A DNA stretch of 64,000 bases from Photobacterium obscurum (GTDB lineage: Bacteria > Pseudomonadota > Gammaproteobacteria > Enterobacterales > Vibrionaceae): the NCBI RefSeq assembly GCF_026191635.1, contig NZ_JAKRRW010000010.1, positions 114,959 to 178,958 of the forward strand, written 5' to 3'. Positions within the stretch are counted from its first letter, which is position 1; every line of letters starts with the position of its first letter. The notes beneath the pieces are model-generated. The model was not told where the DNA came from and made no database searches. It worked only from the letters and a program-made list of their open reading frames with translations. The position numbers and the translations under genes are program-made. Below, piece after piece: positions 42,627 through 52,160 of this stretch.

Positions 42627-44207
42627 CTAACCGCGCTTAAACTGCACCATCAGGCGCTGCAACGCTTCCAGGCGTTCTACCAGCATTCGGGTGCTTTCAA
42701 CCGACATATCACTGGTTTGAGAAGTCATTAACGTTAGCTCACCAATATGTTCGACATTTCGCGCAATTTCATCACTGACACCCGCCTGCTCCTCAACAGC
42801 CGACGCGATCTGGTGACTGCTGCCTGTGACTTTATTGAGCATTTCATTAATCTCGTTCAGACGCGTCCCCGTTTCAATGGCCTGCTGACGGCAGTGCTCT
42901 GATAACTCACCACCACGCTCGACAGCATCTACAGCTTGCTTGGCTGTTTCTTGGAGATGATTAATCATCTGGTGAATTTCACCTGTTTGCGACTGCGTTT
43001 TCTGTGCCAGTGAGCGAACTTCATCGGCAACAACCGCGAAACCACGACCCGCCTCACCGGCGCGAGCAGCCTCAATCGCCGCATTCAATGCCAACAAGTT
43101 TGTCTGATCTGCAATAGAGCCAATAACATCAAGGATCCCCTCAATCTGGCGGCTGCTTTCAGACAGCGCATTGATAACCTGTTTAGAGTTATCCAGTTCA
43201 CTGTGTAGCGAATGTACCGATTCGATAGTACTTTCAACACTAGTCTGACCGCTTGCTGCCATTTGCTGAGCCTGAGTCGCCAACTCTGAAGCCTGAGCGG
43301 CACTTTCTGCAACCTCTCTGACCGTAGAAGACATCTGTCCCATCGCCACGCTGACCTGCTCGGTCGCTTCGGCCTGCTGGGATAAATTGGTTTTGATCTG
43401 CTGGGTATTGGCAAACTCATCTTCGGCAGAAATCAAAATGTCGCCGGATGTCTCACTGGCACGGCCAACAATTGCCCTTAGTTCGGCTCGGCGCATGCGA
43501 AGTGCCAGTTCAATCACGGAGTAATCATCTTTCTTGCCGGTATAAATTGGCTCCATGACGGGGTTGTCATAAGCTTTTTTTGCCAGCTCCTGAATCGCAG
43601 CTAAGCGAGACTGGGAAAAGGCACTTACTCCTAACCCGGCAAGCAGCATTGCCGTTGTCCCGACCGACAACCAGGCACTGCTATCGACAAACAATTGAGC
43701 GGCAGAACCAAGCAAAGCCAGTAGCAACAGGCTGTTCAACCACCCCCCTTGGCGAAAACGAAAACTGGCAATACTGTCCGAATTATTGTCCAGCTTACTG
43801 TAGGCATCCGTTGCTCGTTTAACGTCTTCCTCATTCGGCCGGCTTCTAACCGATTGATACTCAATGATCTGCCCTTTCTCATCGGTAATTGGCGTTACAA
43901 AAGCAGAAACCCAATAATAATCACCATTTTTACAACGATTTTTTACAATACCCATCCAGCTCTTGCCAGCCTTGACGTATTGCCATAACTGTTCAAACGC
44001 TTTTTTCGGCATGTCACCATGTCGTACTAGATTATGGGGTTGGTCAACGAGCTCCTCCTTGGTATATCCCGCAATATCGCAGAAGGTCTGGTTGGCATAA
44101 GTGATGTGACTTTGCGGATCGGTTGTGGATATCAAATCCAACGAAGCTGAATAATCGACTGCTTTTCCGGCATTTTGCAATGAGGCTTGTTTTACAGGTC
44201 TTGTCAT
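42627..44207 (-). CDS. Aer-like chemoreceptor with N-terminal PAS domain
   Basis: The receptor resembles E. coli Aer. A cytoplasmic PAS domain (about residues 20-125, with [15 protein letters not shown] and [18 protein letters not shown]) comes first. A hydrophobic anchor of two short helices follows ([15 protein letters not shown] and [15 protein letters not shown]). The C-terminal signalling domain has [18 protein letters not shown] and [13 protein letters not shown]. In Aer the PAS domain binds FAD and senses cellular redox or oxygen. That is likely but not proven here. The ATG at 44207 (MTRPVKQ) is preferred because it has a weak AGAG site upstream. The frame extends to 44252 without one. 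Confidence 0.92.
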   Translation of the reverse strand: MTRPVKQASLQNAGKAVDYSASLDLISTTDPQSHITYANQTFCDIAGYTKEELVDQPHNLVRHGDMPKKAFEQLWQYVKAGKSWMGIVKNRCKNGDYYWVSAFVTPITDEKGQIIEYQSVRSRPNEEDVKRATDAYSKLDNNSDSIASFRFRQGGWLNSLLLLALLGSAAQLFVDSSAWLSVGTTAMLLAGLGVSAFSQSRLAAIQELAKKAYDNPVMEPIYTGKKDDYSVIELALRMRRAELRAIVGRASETSGDILISAEDEFANTQQIKTNLSQQAEATEQVSVAMGQMSSTVREVAESAAQASELATQAQQMAASGQTSVESTIESVHSLHSELDNSKQVINALSESSRQIEGILDVIGSIADQTNLLALNAAIEAARAGEAGRGFAVVADEVRSLAQKTQSQTGEIHQMINHLQETAKQAVDAVERGGELSEHCRQQAIETGTRLNEINEMLNKVTGSSHQIASAVEEQAGVSDEIARNVEHIGELTLMTSQTSDMSVESTRMLVERLEALQRLMVQFKRG

Positions 44208-44408
44208 TATTATCTCTATTTTGTTCTTAGTATTATTTTGAAGCGCTGCCATTTCTATATTGTACGATGAAACGACTTAATAGCGATATTGTGACATTAA
44301 CCCCAATCCTATGCATTGATGTAAGTTAATTTGACGCAAAATGTCAAAACAATAGCCACATCACGAAACCAAAGCTATCTGTTACATCCAAGTGATTTGA
44401 ATTTGATA

Positions 44409-44689
44409 TATACCCAAACAACCTCAAGATGCTCGTTTCAGCGAGAATGACTGGGTGGGTAGGTCGGGCCGCGTAGGCAAGGCGCTGATTTGAGGACATA
44501 GTAGCTCTACGTTAAAAAGCAGCAACACAGCATACCAGCCCAGTCAACTAGCCCTTCGGGAGTGATTCAGCTAGCCTATTTCTGCGTCAAATGACGTAGC
44601 AATGGGCCCACCATTCCAGCCGTCATTTTCCTTGAACTGGACATGCTGATATCACTCTGAATCCTGCATCTTGAGGTAGCTTGGGTATA
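44409..44689. mobile_element. MITE-like intergenic element with imperfect terminal inverted repeats
   Basis: A 281-bp gene-free element. The left end begins TATACCCAAACAACCTCAAG, and the right end is the near-exact complement ending TTGAGGTAGCTTGGGTATA. The 24-base ends match at about 21 positions. The inside has no ORF. A 50-bp relative lies at 36241-36290. Features fit a miniature inverted-repeat element moved by a transposase elsewhere, but no target duplication is obvious. A terminator begins 2 bases after its right end. Confidence 0.75.
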
Positions 44690-44690
44690 C

Positions 44691-44721
44691 AAAAAGCCCG
44701 TGACCAAAGTCACGGGCTTTT
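44691..44721 (-). terminator. Terminator of the malP-malQ-glgB operon
   Basis: AAAAGCCCGTGAC and GTCACGGGCTTTT pair around CAAA. On the minus strand it lies 23 bases beyond the glgB stop. The T-run abuts the MITE-like element. Confidence 0.9.
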
Positions 44722-44743
44722 AAGGACAATTTACATTGTTCTG

Positions 44744-46930
44744 TTATTTCTTAGTGAATGCTAAGAATAATGTCGATAGCGGTGGTAAATCCACCTTAAT
44801 CGAGTAAGGCAAGCCATGGTAAGACTCGTTGTCAGTCTCAACGACTGCCTTCACGGGAGCCTGACTACCCCAGTATTTTTCATCATCCGTATTCAATAGA
44901 AGCTGGTATTCCCCCGCTTCCGGTACAGCAATGGTATAGCCTTCGCGCGGTACGGGTGTAAAGTTTGAAATGACCAGTACTTTGTCGCCATTCAGTGCCA
45001 TACGCTCATGGGCAAGTACACTGTTTTCAGCGTCATCCTGAACACGCCACTCGAAACCTTCCGGCGCACAATCTTGCTCAAAAAGTGCAGGCGTACTGGT
45101 ATAAAGCTTATTCAGGTCACGGACAAGAGCCTGCGTGCCATGATGACGAGGGTATTGCAGCCAGTGCCACTCTAACTGTCCTTCATGGGCCCATTCCGCA
45201 CTTTGCGCGATCTCCGCGCCCATAAAGTTGAGTTTCTTGCCTGGCTGACCATACATATATCCCATAAAGGCACGCAGGTTAGCCGTTTGTTGCCACTCGT
45301 CACCCGGCATTTTGTTCAGTAGCGAGCCTTTGCCGTATACCACTTCATCATGAGATAGAGACAGTACGTAATTTTCACTGAACGCATATACCAACGGGAA
45401 CGTAATGGTATTGTGATGGAATTTACGATGAACGGGCTCTTCTTTGATATAAGAGAGGCTATCGTGCATCCATCCCATGTTCCACTTGAAGCCAAAGCCA
45501 AGACCGCCCATATCGGTAGGTTTTGATACCCCAGGATAAGCAGTAGATTCTTCGGCAATGGTCATCGCATTAGGATAATGGCGATAGACTTCTTCGTTCA
45601 TCCAGCGCAGCAGGCTAACCGCATCAAAATTGACATTGCCACCTTCGTGGTTCGGAATCCACTGATCATGCTCGCGTGAATAATCGAGGTACAGCATTGA
45701 GGCAACCGCATCAACTCGCAAACCGTCAATATGATAATGCTCAAACCAGAACAGCGCATTTGATACTAGGAAACGGCGGACATGATCGCGACCGTAGTCA
45801 TAAATGTAGCTCTGCCAGTCCTGGTGCCAACCACGACGAGGATCAGCCTCATTGAATAGCGCGGTACCATCAAAGTTGGCAAGGCCATGATCATCAGACG
45901 GGAAATGTGCCGGAACCCAATCCAGAACAACACCAATGCCAGCCTGGTGACACTGATCAACAAAATATTTGAAGTCATCCGGTGAACCGTAACGGCTGCT
46001 TGGCGAAAACAAACCAATCGGCTGGTAGCCCCATGAACCGTAAAAAGGATGCTCAGAAATTGGCATCAGTTCTACATGGGTATAACCCATATCATTGAGG
46101 TAAGGAATCAACTCATCAGCAAGGTCGCGATAAGTGAGGAAATCGCCATTTTCTTTGGTGCGCCATGAACCTGCATGAAGCTCATAGAAAGACAGGGCTT
46201 CCTGATGCTTTGCAGTAACAGGGCGAGTTTGCCACTGGCTGTCATTCCATTGGTAACGAGACTGATCATAAACTTTCGATGCAAATGACGGATACTGCTC
46301 AGAATAGTATCCCCAAGGATCAGCCTTATGCGGAAGGCCGTTACCTTCGCTGTCTTTTAGCTCAAACTTATACAGCTCGTTCTCTTCAAGCCCCGGGATG
46401 AATAGTCCCCATAGGCCGTTATCAAGTTTTTGAAGAGGATTTCGGCGCCCATCCCAAGCATTGAATTGACCAACCACACTGACTGCTGACGCATGAGGCG
46501 CAAAAATCAAGAAGCGAACACCCGACACAGGCGTATTGCCTTTGTTCAGGGTAATCAACTGCGCACCCATCTCACTGTGCATTTGAGAAGGTGTTGTTAA
46601 GGCATCGCCTGATGGTAGCAGATTGTGGAATTGGTAAGGGTCGTTGATAGTTTGTTCGCCTTGCGGCCAACGCACCTCAAGCTGATAAATTGCAGTGGTA
46701 AAGTCCGTATCACCTTCCAAAATAAAGCCGCTGTCAGCTTCTCGGGTTAAAGTGAAACGCTCACCTTTTTCAGTTATTGCTACAACACTTTCAGCCCCAG
46801 GCATCCACACGCGAAGTGCAACTCCTTGAGGCTGATATTGAGGGCCTAAAAATGAAAACGGATCTGAAAATGCAGCTCTTTCGAGCTGCAAATATTCCTT
46901 ATCACTGCGGGTCACTGTCAATGTGTCCAA
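44744..46930 (-). CDS. glgB: 1,4-alpha-glucan branching enzyme GlgB
   Basis: GlgB makes the alpha-1,6 branches of glycogen. The protein has N-terminal beta domains (the CBM48 type, about 20-220), a GH13 catalytic barrel and a C-terminal beta domain. The nucleophile aspartate is in [18 protein letters not shown] and the acid/base glutamate in [12 protein letters not shown]. The third acid is in [14 protein letters not shown]. Length 728 is standard. The start is TTG at 46930, supported by AGGAG 7 bases upstream. It begins 4 bases after malQ ends. It lies with maltodextrin genes instead of with glgC and glgA, which are absent here. Confidence 0.96.
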   Translation of the reverse strand: MDTLTVTRSDKEYLQLERAAFSDPFSFLGPQYQPQGVALRVWMPGAESVVAITEKGERFTLTREADSGFILEGDTDFTTAIYQLEVRWPQGEQTINDPYQFHNLLPSGDALTTPSQMHSEMGAQLITLNKGNTPVSGVRFLIFAPHASAVSVVGQFNAWDGRRNPLQKLDNGLWGLFIPGLEENELYKFELKDSEGNGLPHKADPWGYYSEQYPSFASKVYDQSRYQWNDSQWQTRPVTAKHQEALSFYELHAGSWRTKENGDFLTYRDLADELIPYLNDMGYTHVELMPISEHPFYGSWGYQPIGLFSPSSRYGSPDDFKYFVDQCHQAGIGVVLDWVPAHFPSDDHGLANFDGTALFNEADPRRGWHQDWQSYIYDYGRDHVRRFLVSNALFWFEHYHIDGLRVDAVASMLYLDYSREHDQWIPNHEGGNVNFDAVSLLRWMNEEVYRHYPNAMTIAEESTAYPGVSKPTDMGGLGFGFKWNMGWMHDSLSYIKEEPVHRKFHHNTITFPLVYAFSENYVLSLSHDEVVYGKGSLLNKMPGDEWQQTANLRAFMGYMYGQPGKKLNFMGAEIAQSAEWAHEGQLEWHWLQYPRHHGTQALVRDLNKLYTSTPALFEQDCAPEGFEWRVQDDAENSVLAHERMALNGDKVLVISNFTPVPREGYTIAVPEAGEYQLLLNTDDEKYWGSQAPVKAVVETDNESYHGLPYSIKVDLPPLSTLFLAFTKK

Positions 46931-46934
46931 CGCA

Positions 46935-49127
46935 TTACTCCTGGTTAGTTTTTTGTGAAGCTATCTCTCGTGTTTCAGTCAAACGTCGAGTTAAATCAAT
47001 AATATTCTGACGTGTAAAAATATCATCTAAGGTAGTAGAAAGCTTACGACGCCAGTTAGGATATTCGTCGACGGTTCCTGGAATATTTACTGGCTTATCC
47101 ATTTCTAGCCAGTCTTCAAGCTGCAGGCTTAATAGCGCACTTGAACTTGCAGCGAGGTGTAATTGCATACCTTCGCTCAGGTGTCGATCCATTGGGACAT
47201 ATGCAGCATCATGCCCAACACCTTCAGGAAGATAACCATGCCAAGCCAAACTATCAAGAATTTTTTGCTTGCTTTCAGCACGGCCATCAAACAAACCTTT
47301 TAGCTGCTCCTGATCAGGGTACAGACCCAGCTCTTCACCCATTTTCAGGTCATCACAGTGCCAGAAGCCACGAAGTGTTGGCATATCGTGGGTACAAAGT
47401 GCAGCCATCGACTGTGATGGGTAGTGTGAAGGTGAGTAGAAACCACCATCTTCTGCCGTTTCGAAGAAAAATACCTTGTACGAGTGAATACCCGCCGTAG
47501 ATAGCTTCTCTACAATCTCGTCAGGTACTGTACCAAGGTCTTCACCGATAACCGTACACTGATGACGGTGACTTTCCAGAGCCAGAATAGCCATCATGTC
47601 TTCTACTGGGTAGTACATGTACGCACCATCTTTGGCACCCTCGCCCTTCGGAATCCACCAAAGGCGTAGCAGGCCGAGGACATGATCAATACGCAATGCA
47701 CCACAGTTACGCATGTTGGCACGAAGAAGCTGAACATAAGGTTCGTAAGCTGTCTCTTTTAATGCCTCAGGATTTAGTGGCGGCAGCCCCCAGTTCTGAC
47801 CAAGAGGGCCAAGGATATCTGGTGGCGCGCCCACGCTAACGTCTTGACATAGCGCACCATGATCCGCCCAAGTCTCGGCACCTGAATCACATACACCTAC
47901 AGCCAGGTCACGGTAAAGGCCCATTACCATGCCTTTCTCTTCGGCTAACTCGTTAACCTCAGCAAGCTGGGTATCAGCTAGCCACTGCAGGTACATAAAT
48001 AGTTGTACTTTTTTGAAGTTCTTCTTAATAAAAGTCTGAACGGCTGCATTATCGAAATGACGGTACTCTTCTGGGAATACCGGCCAGCCCCATACTGAAT
48101 CATCTTCTTTCTTCAGTTCTGCATGCAATGCATCAAACGCCGCTTGGTGAAGCAGGCTTTCTCCACCCATTTCGACAAACTGCTGGAATTTCTGAGCACG
48201 CGCTGTGTCTTTGTCTAGGTGACGCTCGCAGAATGTATCGAACAACAACGGCAGAACTGCCATCTTCAGACAAGATACTTCACTGTAGTTAACCCAGTTA
48301 GTATTACGGGCTTCAACCAAACGCTGTTGGAATTCAGCACTACCAACCAGCTGCTGTGCTTCATCACACTGTGCAAACTCAGATACAGAGCTCACATCAA
48401 TGTACATCAGGTTCAGCCAACGACGAGAAGATGGGCTGTACGGACTTGCACCTTCAGGGTTGGCAGGGAATAGAGAGTGAATCGGGTTAAGACCCACAAA
48501 ATCACCACCACGGGCAGCAACATCGGCAACCAACTGTTTTAGGTCGCCGAAGTCACCAATACCCCAGTTGTGATTAGTGCGAATTGAATACAGCTGAACA
48601 CTTGTGCCCCACAGTTTCTTGTCATCTAGCAGTGCATTCTGCTTATAACAAGACTGAGGAGTGACGATCAAAGTCATTTCAAACGGAGATTTACGACGCT
48701 TACGGAAAACTTCAAGCTTGTGGTAACCCCAAGCAAGATCATCTGGCAAAGCGAACACTAGCGGTCCACCAGCAGCACGCTCGTCGCTGATCAGCTGCGA
48801 CTGCAGCCAGCCTTCCATCACCTCACCTTGCTCTGTTTCCAGACGCCAACTGAAGTCACTGATGCGCGCGCTTTGACCAAGGTGCATAGCAATGCGCATT
48901 GGCTCACCGCTACGAACAACCTGTACCGGTGCAAGCACATCAGGGCGGTTCTTCTTGTTAGCAGACTCAAGCAAAGCTTCGTCGTTTTTCGTATCGTAAC
49001 CAAGAGCCGCTAACAAACGACGAATCGTCTCGCTCTCAACCTTGGCCTCATCTCCCCAAGCACTGACATAGCTATCTGCAATACCTACCATGTCAGCAAC
49101 TTGTTTTAATACTTGATCATCTTTCAT
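46935..49127 (-). CDS. malQ: 4-alpha-glucanotransferase MalQ (amylomaltase)
   Basis: MalQ transfers maltodextrinyl groups between chains and releases glucose. It works with MalP to digest maltodextrins in the cytoplasm. This is a GH77 enzyme with the nucleophile in [12 protein letters not shown], the acid/base in [13 protein letters not shown] and the third acid in [10 protein letters not shown]. The length of 730 residues suits the proteobacterial type, which has an extra N-terminal domain compared with the thermophile enzyme. It follows malP in the same transcript and precedes glgB. Confidence 0.96.
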   Translation of the reverse strand: MKDDQVLKQVADMVGIADSYVSAWGDEAKVESETIRRLLAALGYDTKNDEALLESANKKNRPDVLAPVQVVRSGEPMRIAMHLGQSARISDFSWRLETEQGEVMEGWLQSQLISDERAAGGPLVFALPDDLAWGYHKLEVFRKRRKSPFEMTLIVTPQSCYKQNALLDDKKLWGTSVQLYSIRTNHNWGIGDFGDLKQLVADVAARGGDFVGLNPIHSLFPANPEGASPYSPSSRRWLNLMYIDVSSVSEFAQCDEAQQLVGSAEFQQRLVEARNTNWVNYSEVSCLKMAVLPLLFDTFCERHLDKDTARAQKFQQFVEMGGESLLHQAAFDALHAELKKEDDSVWGWPVFPEEYRHFDNAAVQTFIKKNFKKVQLFMYLQWLADTQLAEVNELAEEKGMVMGLYRDLAVGVCDSGAETWADHGALCQDVSVGAPPDILGPLGQNWGLPPLNPEALKETAYEPYVQLLRANMRNCGALRIDHVLGLLRLWWIPKGEGAKDGAYMYYPVEDMMAILALESHRHQCTVIGEDLGTVPDEIVEKLSTAGIHSYKVFFFETAEDGGFYSPSHYPSQSMAALCTHDMPTLRGFWHCDDLKMGEELGLYPDQEQLKGLFDGRAESKQKILDSLAWHGYLPEGVGHDAAYVPMDRHLSEGMQLHLAASSSALLSLQLEDWLEMDKPVNIPGTVDEYPNWRRKLSTTLDDIFTRQNIIDLTRRLTETREIASQKTNQE

Positions 49128-49140
49128 CGTTTTCTCCGAT

Positions 49141-49158
49141 AGCGGCCTTGCGGCCGCT
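49141..49158. repeat. GC-rich hairpin between malP and malQ
   Basis: AGCGGC and GCCGCT, with further pairing inside, form a compact palindromic stem in the 89-base gap between malP and malQ. It has no T-run. It may stabilise the malP message or shift expression between the two genes. Confidence 0.5.
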
Positions 49159-49216
49159 ACGATGTTAGGGTTTTTGCTGATATCAATTCAGACTCTAAAT
49201 CACCAAATGGGGTGAA

Positions 49217-51676
49217 TTAACGCGTTACTGCTTCAAGTTTCCAGATGTTATTGGCGTAGTCTCGAATACTACGGTCTGAACTGAACTTGCTCATTAATGC
49301 TGTATTTAGAATTGCTTTGCGTGCCCAGTTAGCTTGGTCACGGTATTCAGCATCAATTTTCTCGTGAGTCTTCACGTAGTCTGCAAAGTCAGCCAGTACC
49401 AGGTATGGGTCACCACCGTCCAGCAGGTTGTGGCGAATTGCCGCTAGCTGGCCAGGTTTACCTGGTGTGAACTCATCAGTTTCCAATAAATCCAGTGCTG
49501 CACGCAGTAAGCTATCAGCATGGTAATAACGGTAAGGGTCGTAACCCTCTTCTTTAAGTTTTTGTACTTCATCAACCAATAGACCGAAGATGAAGATATT
49601 TTCATCACCTACTTCTTCGCGCATTTCCACATTTGCACCATCCATCGTACCGATAGTTAGGGCACCGTTTAGGGCAAACTTCATGTTACCTGTACCAGAT
49701 GCTTCCTTACCCGCAGTCGAGATTTGCTCAGAAACATCGGCAGCCGGGAACAGAATTTCTGCAAGACTCACGCGATAATCAGGGATAAATACAACCTTCA
49801 GCTTGCCGCCAAGACGAGGATCGTTGTTCACCTTGTCAGCAATCTTGTTGATAGCGAAGATAATGTCTTTTGCAAGCGCATAACCCGGTGCGGCTTTTGC
49901 ACCAAAGAAGAATACGCGCGGCTGCATGTCGAATGTCGGATCATTGATCAGACGGTGGTACAGCGACAGAATATGAAGCAAGTTCAGATGCTGACGCTTG
50001 TATTCATGCAGACGTTTGATTTGAATATCGAAGATAGCATTCGTATCTAGCTCGATACCCATGTTCTCTTCTACCCAGTCAGCCAAACGCTGCTTGTTTT
50101 CTTTCTTCACTGCCATATAACGTTTCTGGAACGCTTTATCGTCAGCGAACTTCTCAAGACCGGCGATTTTCTCTAGCTTCTTCGGCCAGTCGTTACCCAC
50201 TTTCTCGCTGATCAGCGCAGAAAGACCTGGGTTACAGTATTTAATCCAGCGACGTGGGGTTACGCCGTTTGTTACGTTCTGCAGACGGCCCGGGTACAGC
50301 TCGTTGAATTCAGGGAACAGGTCACGCTTAACCAGCTCTGAGTGAAGAGCCGCAACACCGTTCACTGCGTAAGTACTTACAACACATAGGTTAGCCATGC
50401 GAACCATACGCTGTGGACCTTCTTCAATGATTGAAAGCTTACGCTTCACTTCATTGTTGCCCGGCCATGTTTTTTCCACTAACTTCATGAAGCGGTGGTT
50501 GATTTCAAAGATGATTTCCATGTGACGAGGCAGCATCTGAGAAATAAGTGCTTCACTCCACGTTTCCAGAGCTTCTGGAAGTAGTGTGTGGTTTGTATAA
50601 GCAAATGTCTTAGAAGAAATTGCCCAAGCTGCATCCCAACCTAACTTGTACTCATCAATCAGAATACGCATCAGTTCAGGAATCGCGATAGTTGGGTGAG
50701 TATCGTTAAGCTGGATAGTTTCAAGCTTAGCCAGGTCTTCAATCTTGTTACCCGCACCGATATGACGGCGAAGGATATCTGCTACAGAACATGCACAGTG
50801 GAAGTACTGCTGCATCAGGCGCAGTGCTTTACCCTGGTCATGGTTGTCATTCGGGTAAAGAACCTTAGTAACGTTACCGGCTTCTAGTGCAGGGTACTGT
50901 GCACCTACATAGTCACCGTCGTTGAAACGCGCTAGGTTAAATGGCGCATTTGAACGGCATTCCCACAAACGTAGCGGGTAAACGCTCTTGTTGTCGTAAC
51001 CGACAATAGGAAGATCCCATGCAATACCTTCAACAGTCATTGCCGGAACCCAGCGACGGCAAGCGTTGCCATTTTCATCGGTATACGCTTCAACGTGACC
51101 GTATAGATTAACCGTCTGGTTTAGCTCAGGGCGAACCACTTCCCACGGGTAACCTTCAATACCACGCCATGCGTCTGGTGCTTCTACCTGACGGCCATCT
51201 TCAAAAGACTGACGGAAAAGACCGTACTCATAATGCAAGCCATAACCCACGGCTGGATATTCTTGAGCAGCCAAAGAGTCCATAAAACATGCTGCAAGAC
51301 GACCAAGACCACCGTTACCCAGAGCAGGATCGCGCTCTTCTTCCAGAAGATCTGTTAGGTTCTGACCTAGCTCTTCCATTGCAGTGGCTACGTCTTCGTA
51401 AAGACCCATGCTGATCAGGTTGTTACCTGTTAGACGGCCAATAAGGAATTCAAGAGAAAGGTAATTAACGCTACGTGCTTTCTCTTCAGCAAGCTGCTGT
51501 TCGGTTTCAAGCAAGTTACCGGTGCTGATTTCAGCTAATGCGCGGCCCATTGCCATATACCAATTACGCGTGGTTGCCGTTGCTGGCGTATTGGCGTAAG
51601 TCGTTGTTAGATGTTTTTCTACAGCCGCTTTAAAAGCCGTCTTGTCAAATTGTTGTGTCTGACCATTTGTAGTCAT
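49217..51676 (-). CDS. malP: Maltodextrin/glycogen phosphorylase MalP
   Basis: MalP cleaves terminal alpha-1,4-glucosyl units with phosphate to give glucose 1-phosphate, using pyridoxal phosphate. The PLP-lysine motif EASGTGNMKFALNGALTIGT is intact. Other conserved parts are LGNGGLGRLAACFMDS, VNDGD-type loops and FIPDYRVSLAE. The length of 819 residues agrees with the family (about 800-815). It is the first gene of the leftward malP-malQ-glgB operon. MalT sites occur in the gap to malT, 80-290 bases upstream of its start. Confidence 0.96.
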   Translation of the reverse strand: MTTNGQTQQFDKTAFKAAVEKHLTTTYANTPATATTRNWYMAMGRALAEISTGNLLETEQQLAEEKARSVNYLSLEFLIGRLTGNNLISMGLYEDVATAMEELGQNLTDLLEEERDPALGNGGLGRLAACFMDSLAAQEYPAVGYGLHYEYGLFRQSFEDGRQVEAPDAWRGIEGYPWEVVRPELNQTVNLYGHVEAYTDENGNACRRWVPAMTVEGIAWDLPIVGYDNKSVYPLRLWECRSNAPFNLARFNDGDYVGAQYPALEAGNVTKVLYPNDNHDQGKALRLMQQYFHCACSVADILRRHIGAGNKIEDLAKLETIQLNDTHPTIAIPELMRILIDEYKLGWDAAWAISSKTFAYTNHTLLPEALETWSEALISQMLPRHMEIIFEINHRFMKLVEKTWPGNNEVKRKLSIIEEGPQRMVRMANLCVVSTYAVNGVAALHSELVKRDLFPEFNELYPGRLQNVTNGVTPRRWIKYCNPGLSALISEKVGNDWPKKLEKIAGLEKFADDKAFQKRYMAVKKENKQRLADWVEENMGIELDTNAIFDIQIKRLHEYKRQHLNLLHILSLYHRLINDPTFDMQPRVFFFGAKAAPGYALAKDIIFAINKIADKVNNDPRLGGKLKVVFIPDYRVSLAEILFPAADVSEQISTAGKEASGTGNMKFALNGALTIGTMDGANVEMREEVGDENIFIFGLLVDEVQKLKEEGYDPYRYYHADSLLRAALDLLETDEFTPGKPGQLAAIRHNLLDGGDPYLVLADFADYVKTHEKIDAEYRDQANWARKAILNTALMSKFSSDRSIRDYANNIWKLEAVTR

Positions 51677-51754
51677 GGTTCAATCTCTCTCTAGGATTAT
51701 TTCCAACTGGTGACTATGTTGCCTTCGTTTGTCAGTTAAAACATCCTCCCGACT

Positions 51755-51775
51755 GAGGGAGGATGAGGGATGAGG
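51755..51775. promoter_or_regulatory. Tandem MalT boxes upstream of malP
   Basis: Overlapping copies of the MalT core GGA(T/G)GA lie at 51758-51763, 51761-51766 and 51768-51773. GAGGATGAGG and AGGGATGAGG each match 9 of 10 positions of the consensus GGGGA(T/G)GAGG. A minus-strand GGGAGGATG at 51742-51750 adds a possible further site. Clustered boxes are typical of MalT-activated promoters, and malP starts 79 bases away. Confidence 0.75.
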
Positions 51776-51935
51776 AAAAGGGGCGTAGTTGCCAAATCCC
51801 CCCCCTTAATGTGACATCCTGCAAAATTTCGAGGTGTAGACGCTTCCCCGAAAACAACCTTATGCAGCCTGGTTCACACTATTAGATTAAATCTTATGCG
51901 CAACAAGGGGCTTATTTTTTACTCAAAGATCCAAG

Positions 51936-51957
51936 ATATGTGAACTAGCTCATATTT
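51936..51957. promoter_or_regulatory. CRP site upstream of malT
   Basis: TGTGA-ACTAGC-TCATA at 51939-51954 matches 9 of 10 positions of the two CRP half-sites (TGTGA-N6-TCACA), with A/T-rich flanks. In E. coli malT requires cAMP-CRP, so this site fits the expected regulation. Confidence 0.75.
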
Positions 51958-51959
51958 CC

Positions 51960-51969
51960 GGGGATGAGG
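51960..51969 (+). promoter_or_regulatory. Perfect MalT box close to the CRP site
   Basis: GGGGATGAGG matches the MalT consensus at all ten positions. It lies immediately beside the CRP site and 43 bases before the short leader ORF. It could serve malP as a distal box or mark autoregulation of malT. Confidence 0.75.
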
Positions 51970-52011
51970 TAACATAGAATTGCTGAATTAAGCCTTAAGG
52001 AGGGTAAAGTT

Positions 52012-52074
52012 ATGGCGCAGATCAAATGCCGTGATAAAAAATTATTGCATGATTTTAATCACCCCATGGAATAA
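52012..52074 (+). CDS. Twenty-codon leader ORF upstream of malT
   Basis: A short ORF starts at ATG 52012 and ends with TAA at 52072-52074. A near-perfect ribosome site (AAGGAGGG, 51997-52004) lies 7-8 bases upstream, far better than the one before malT itself. The predicted peptide (MAQIKCRDKK...) is basic and has no signal sequence. It ends 86 bases before the malT start. It may be a regulatory leader peptide, a small protein or the remnant of a gene. It is unrecognised, and its translation is inferred only from the ribosome site. Confidence 0.5.
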   Translation: MAQIKCRDKKLLHDFNHPME

Positions 52075-52160
52075 AGCTCACTCAAAGACCGCTTAGATAC
52101 GGATAAAAATACCTAAGAGCTTTCAATGGAACCTGAAACCTTACAGAAGATAGCAAGATT

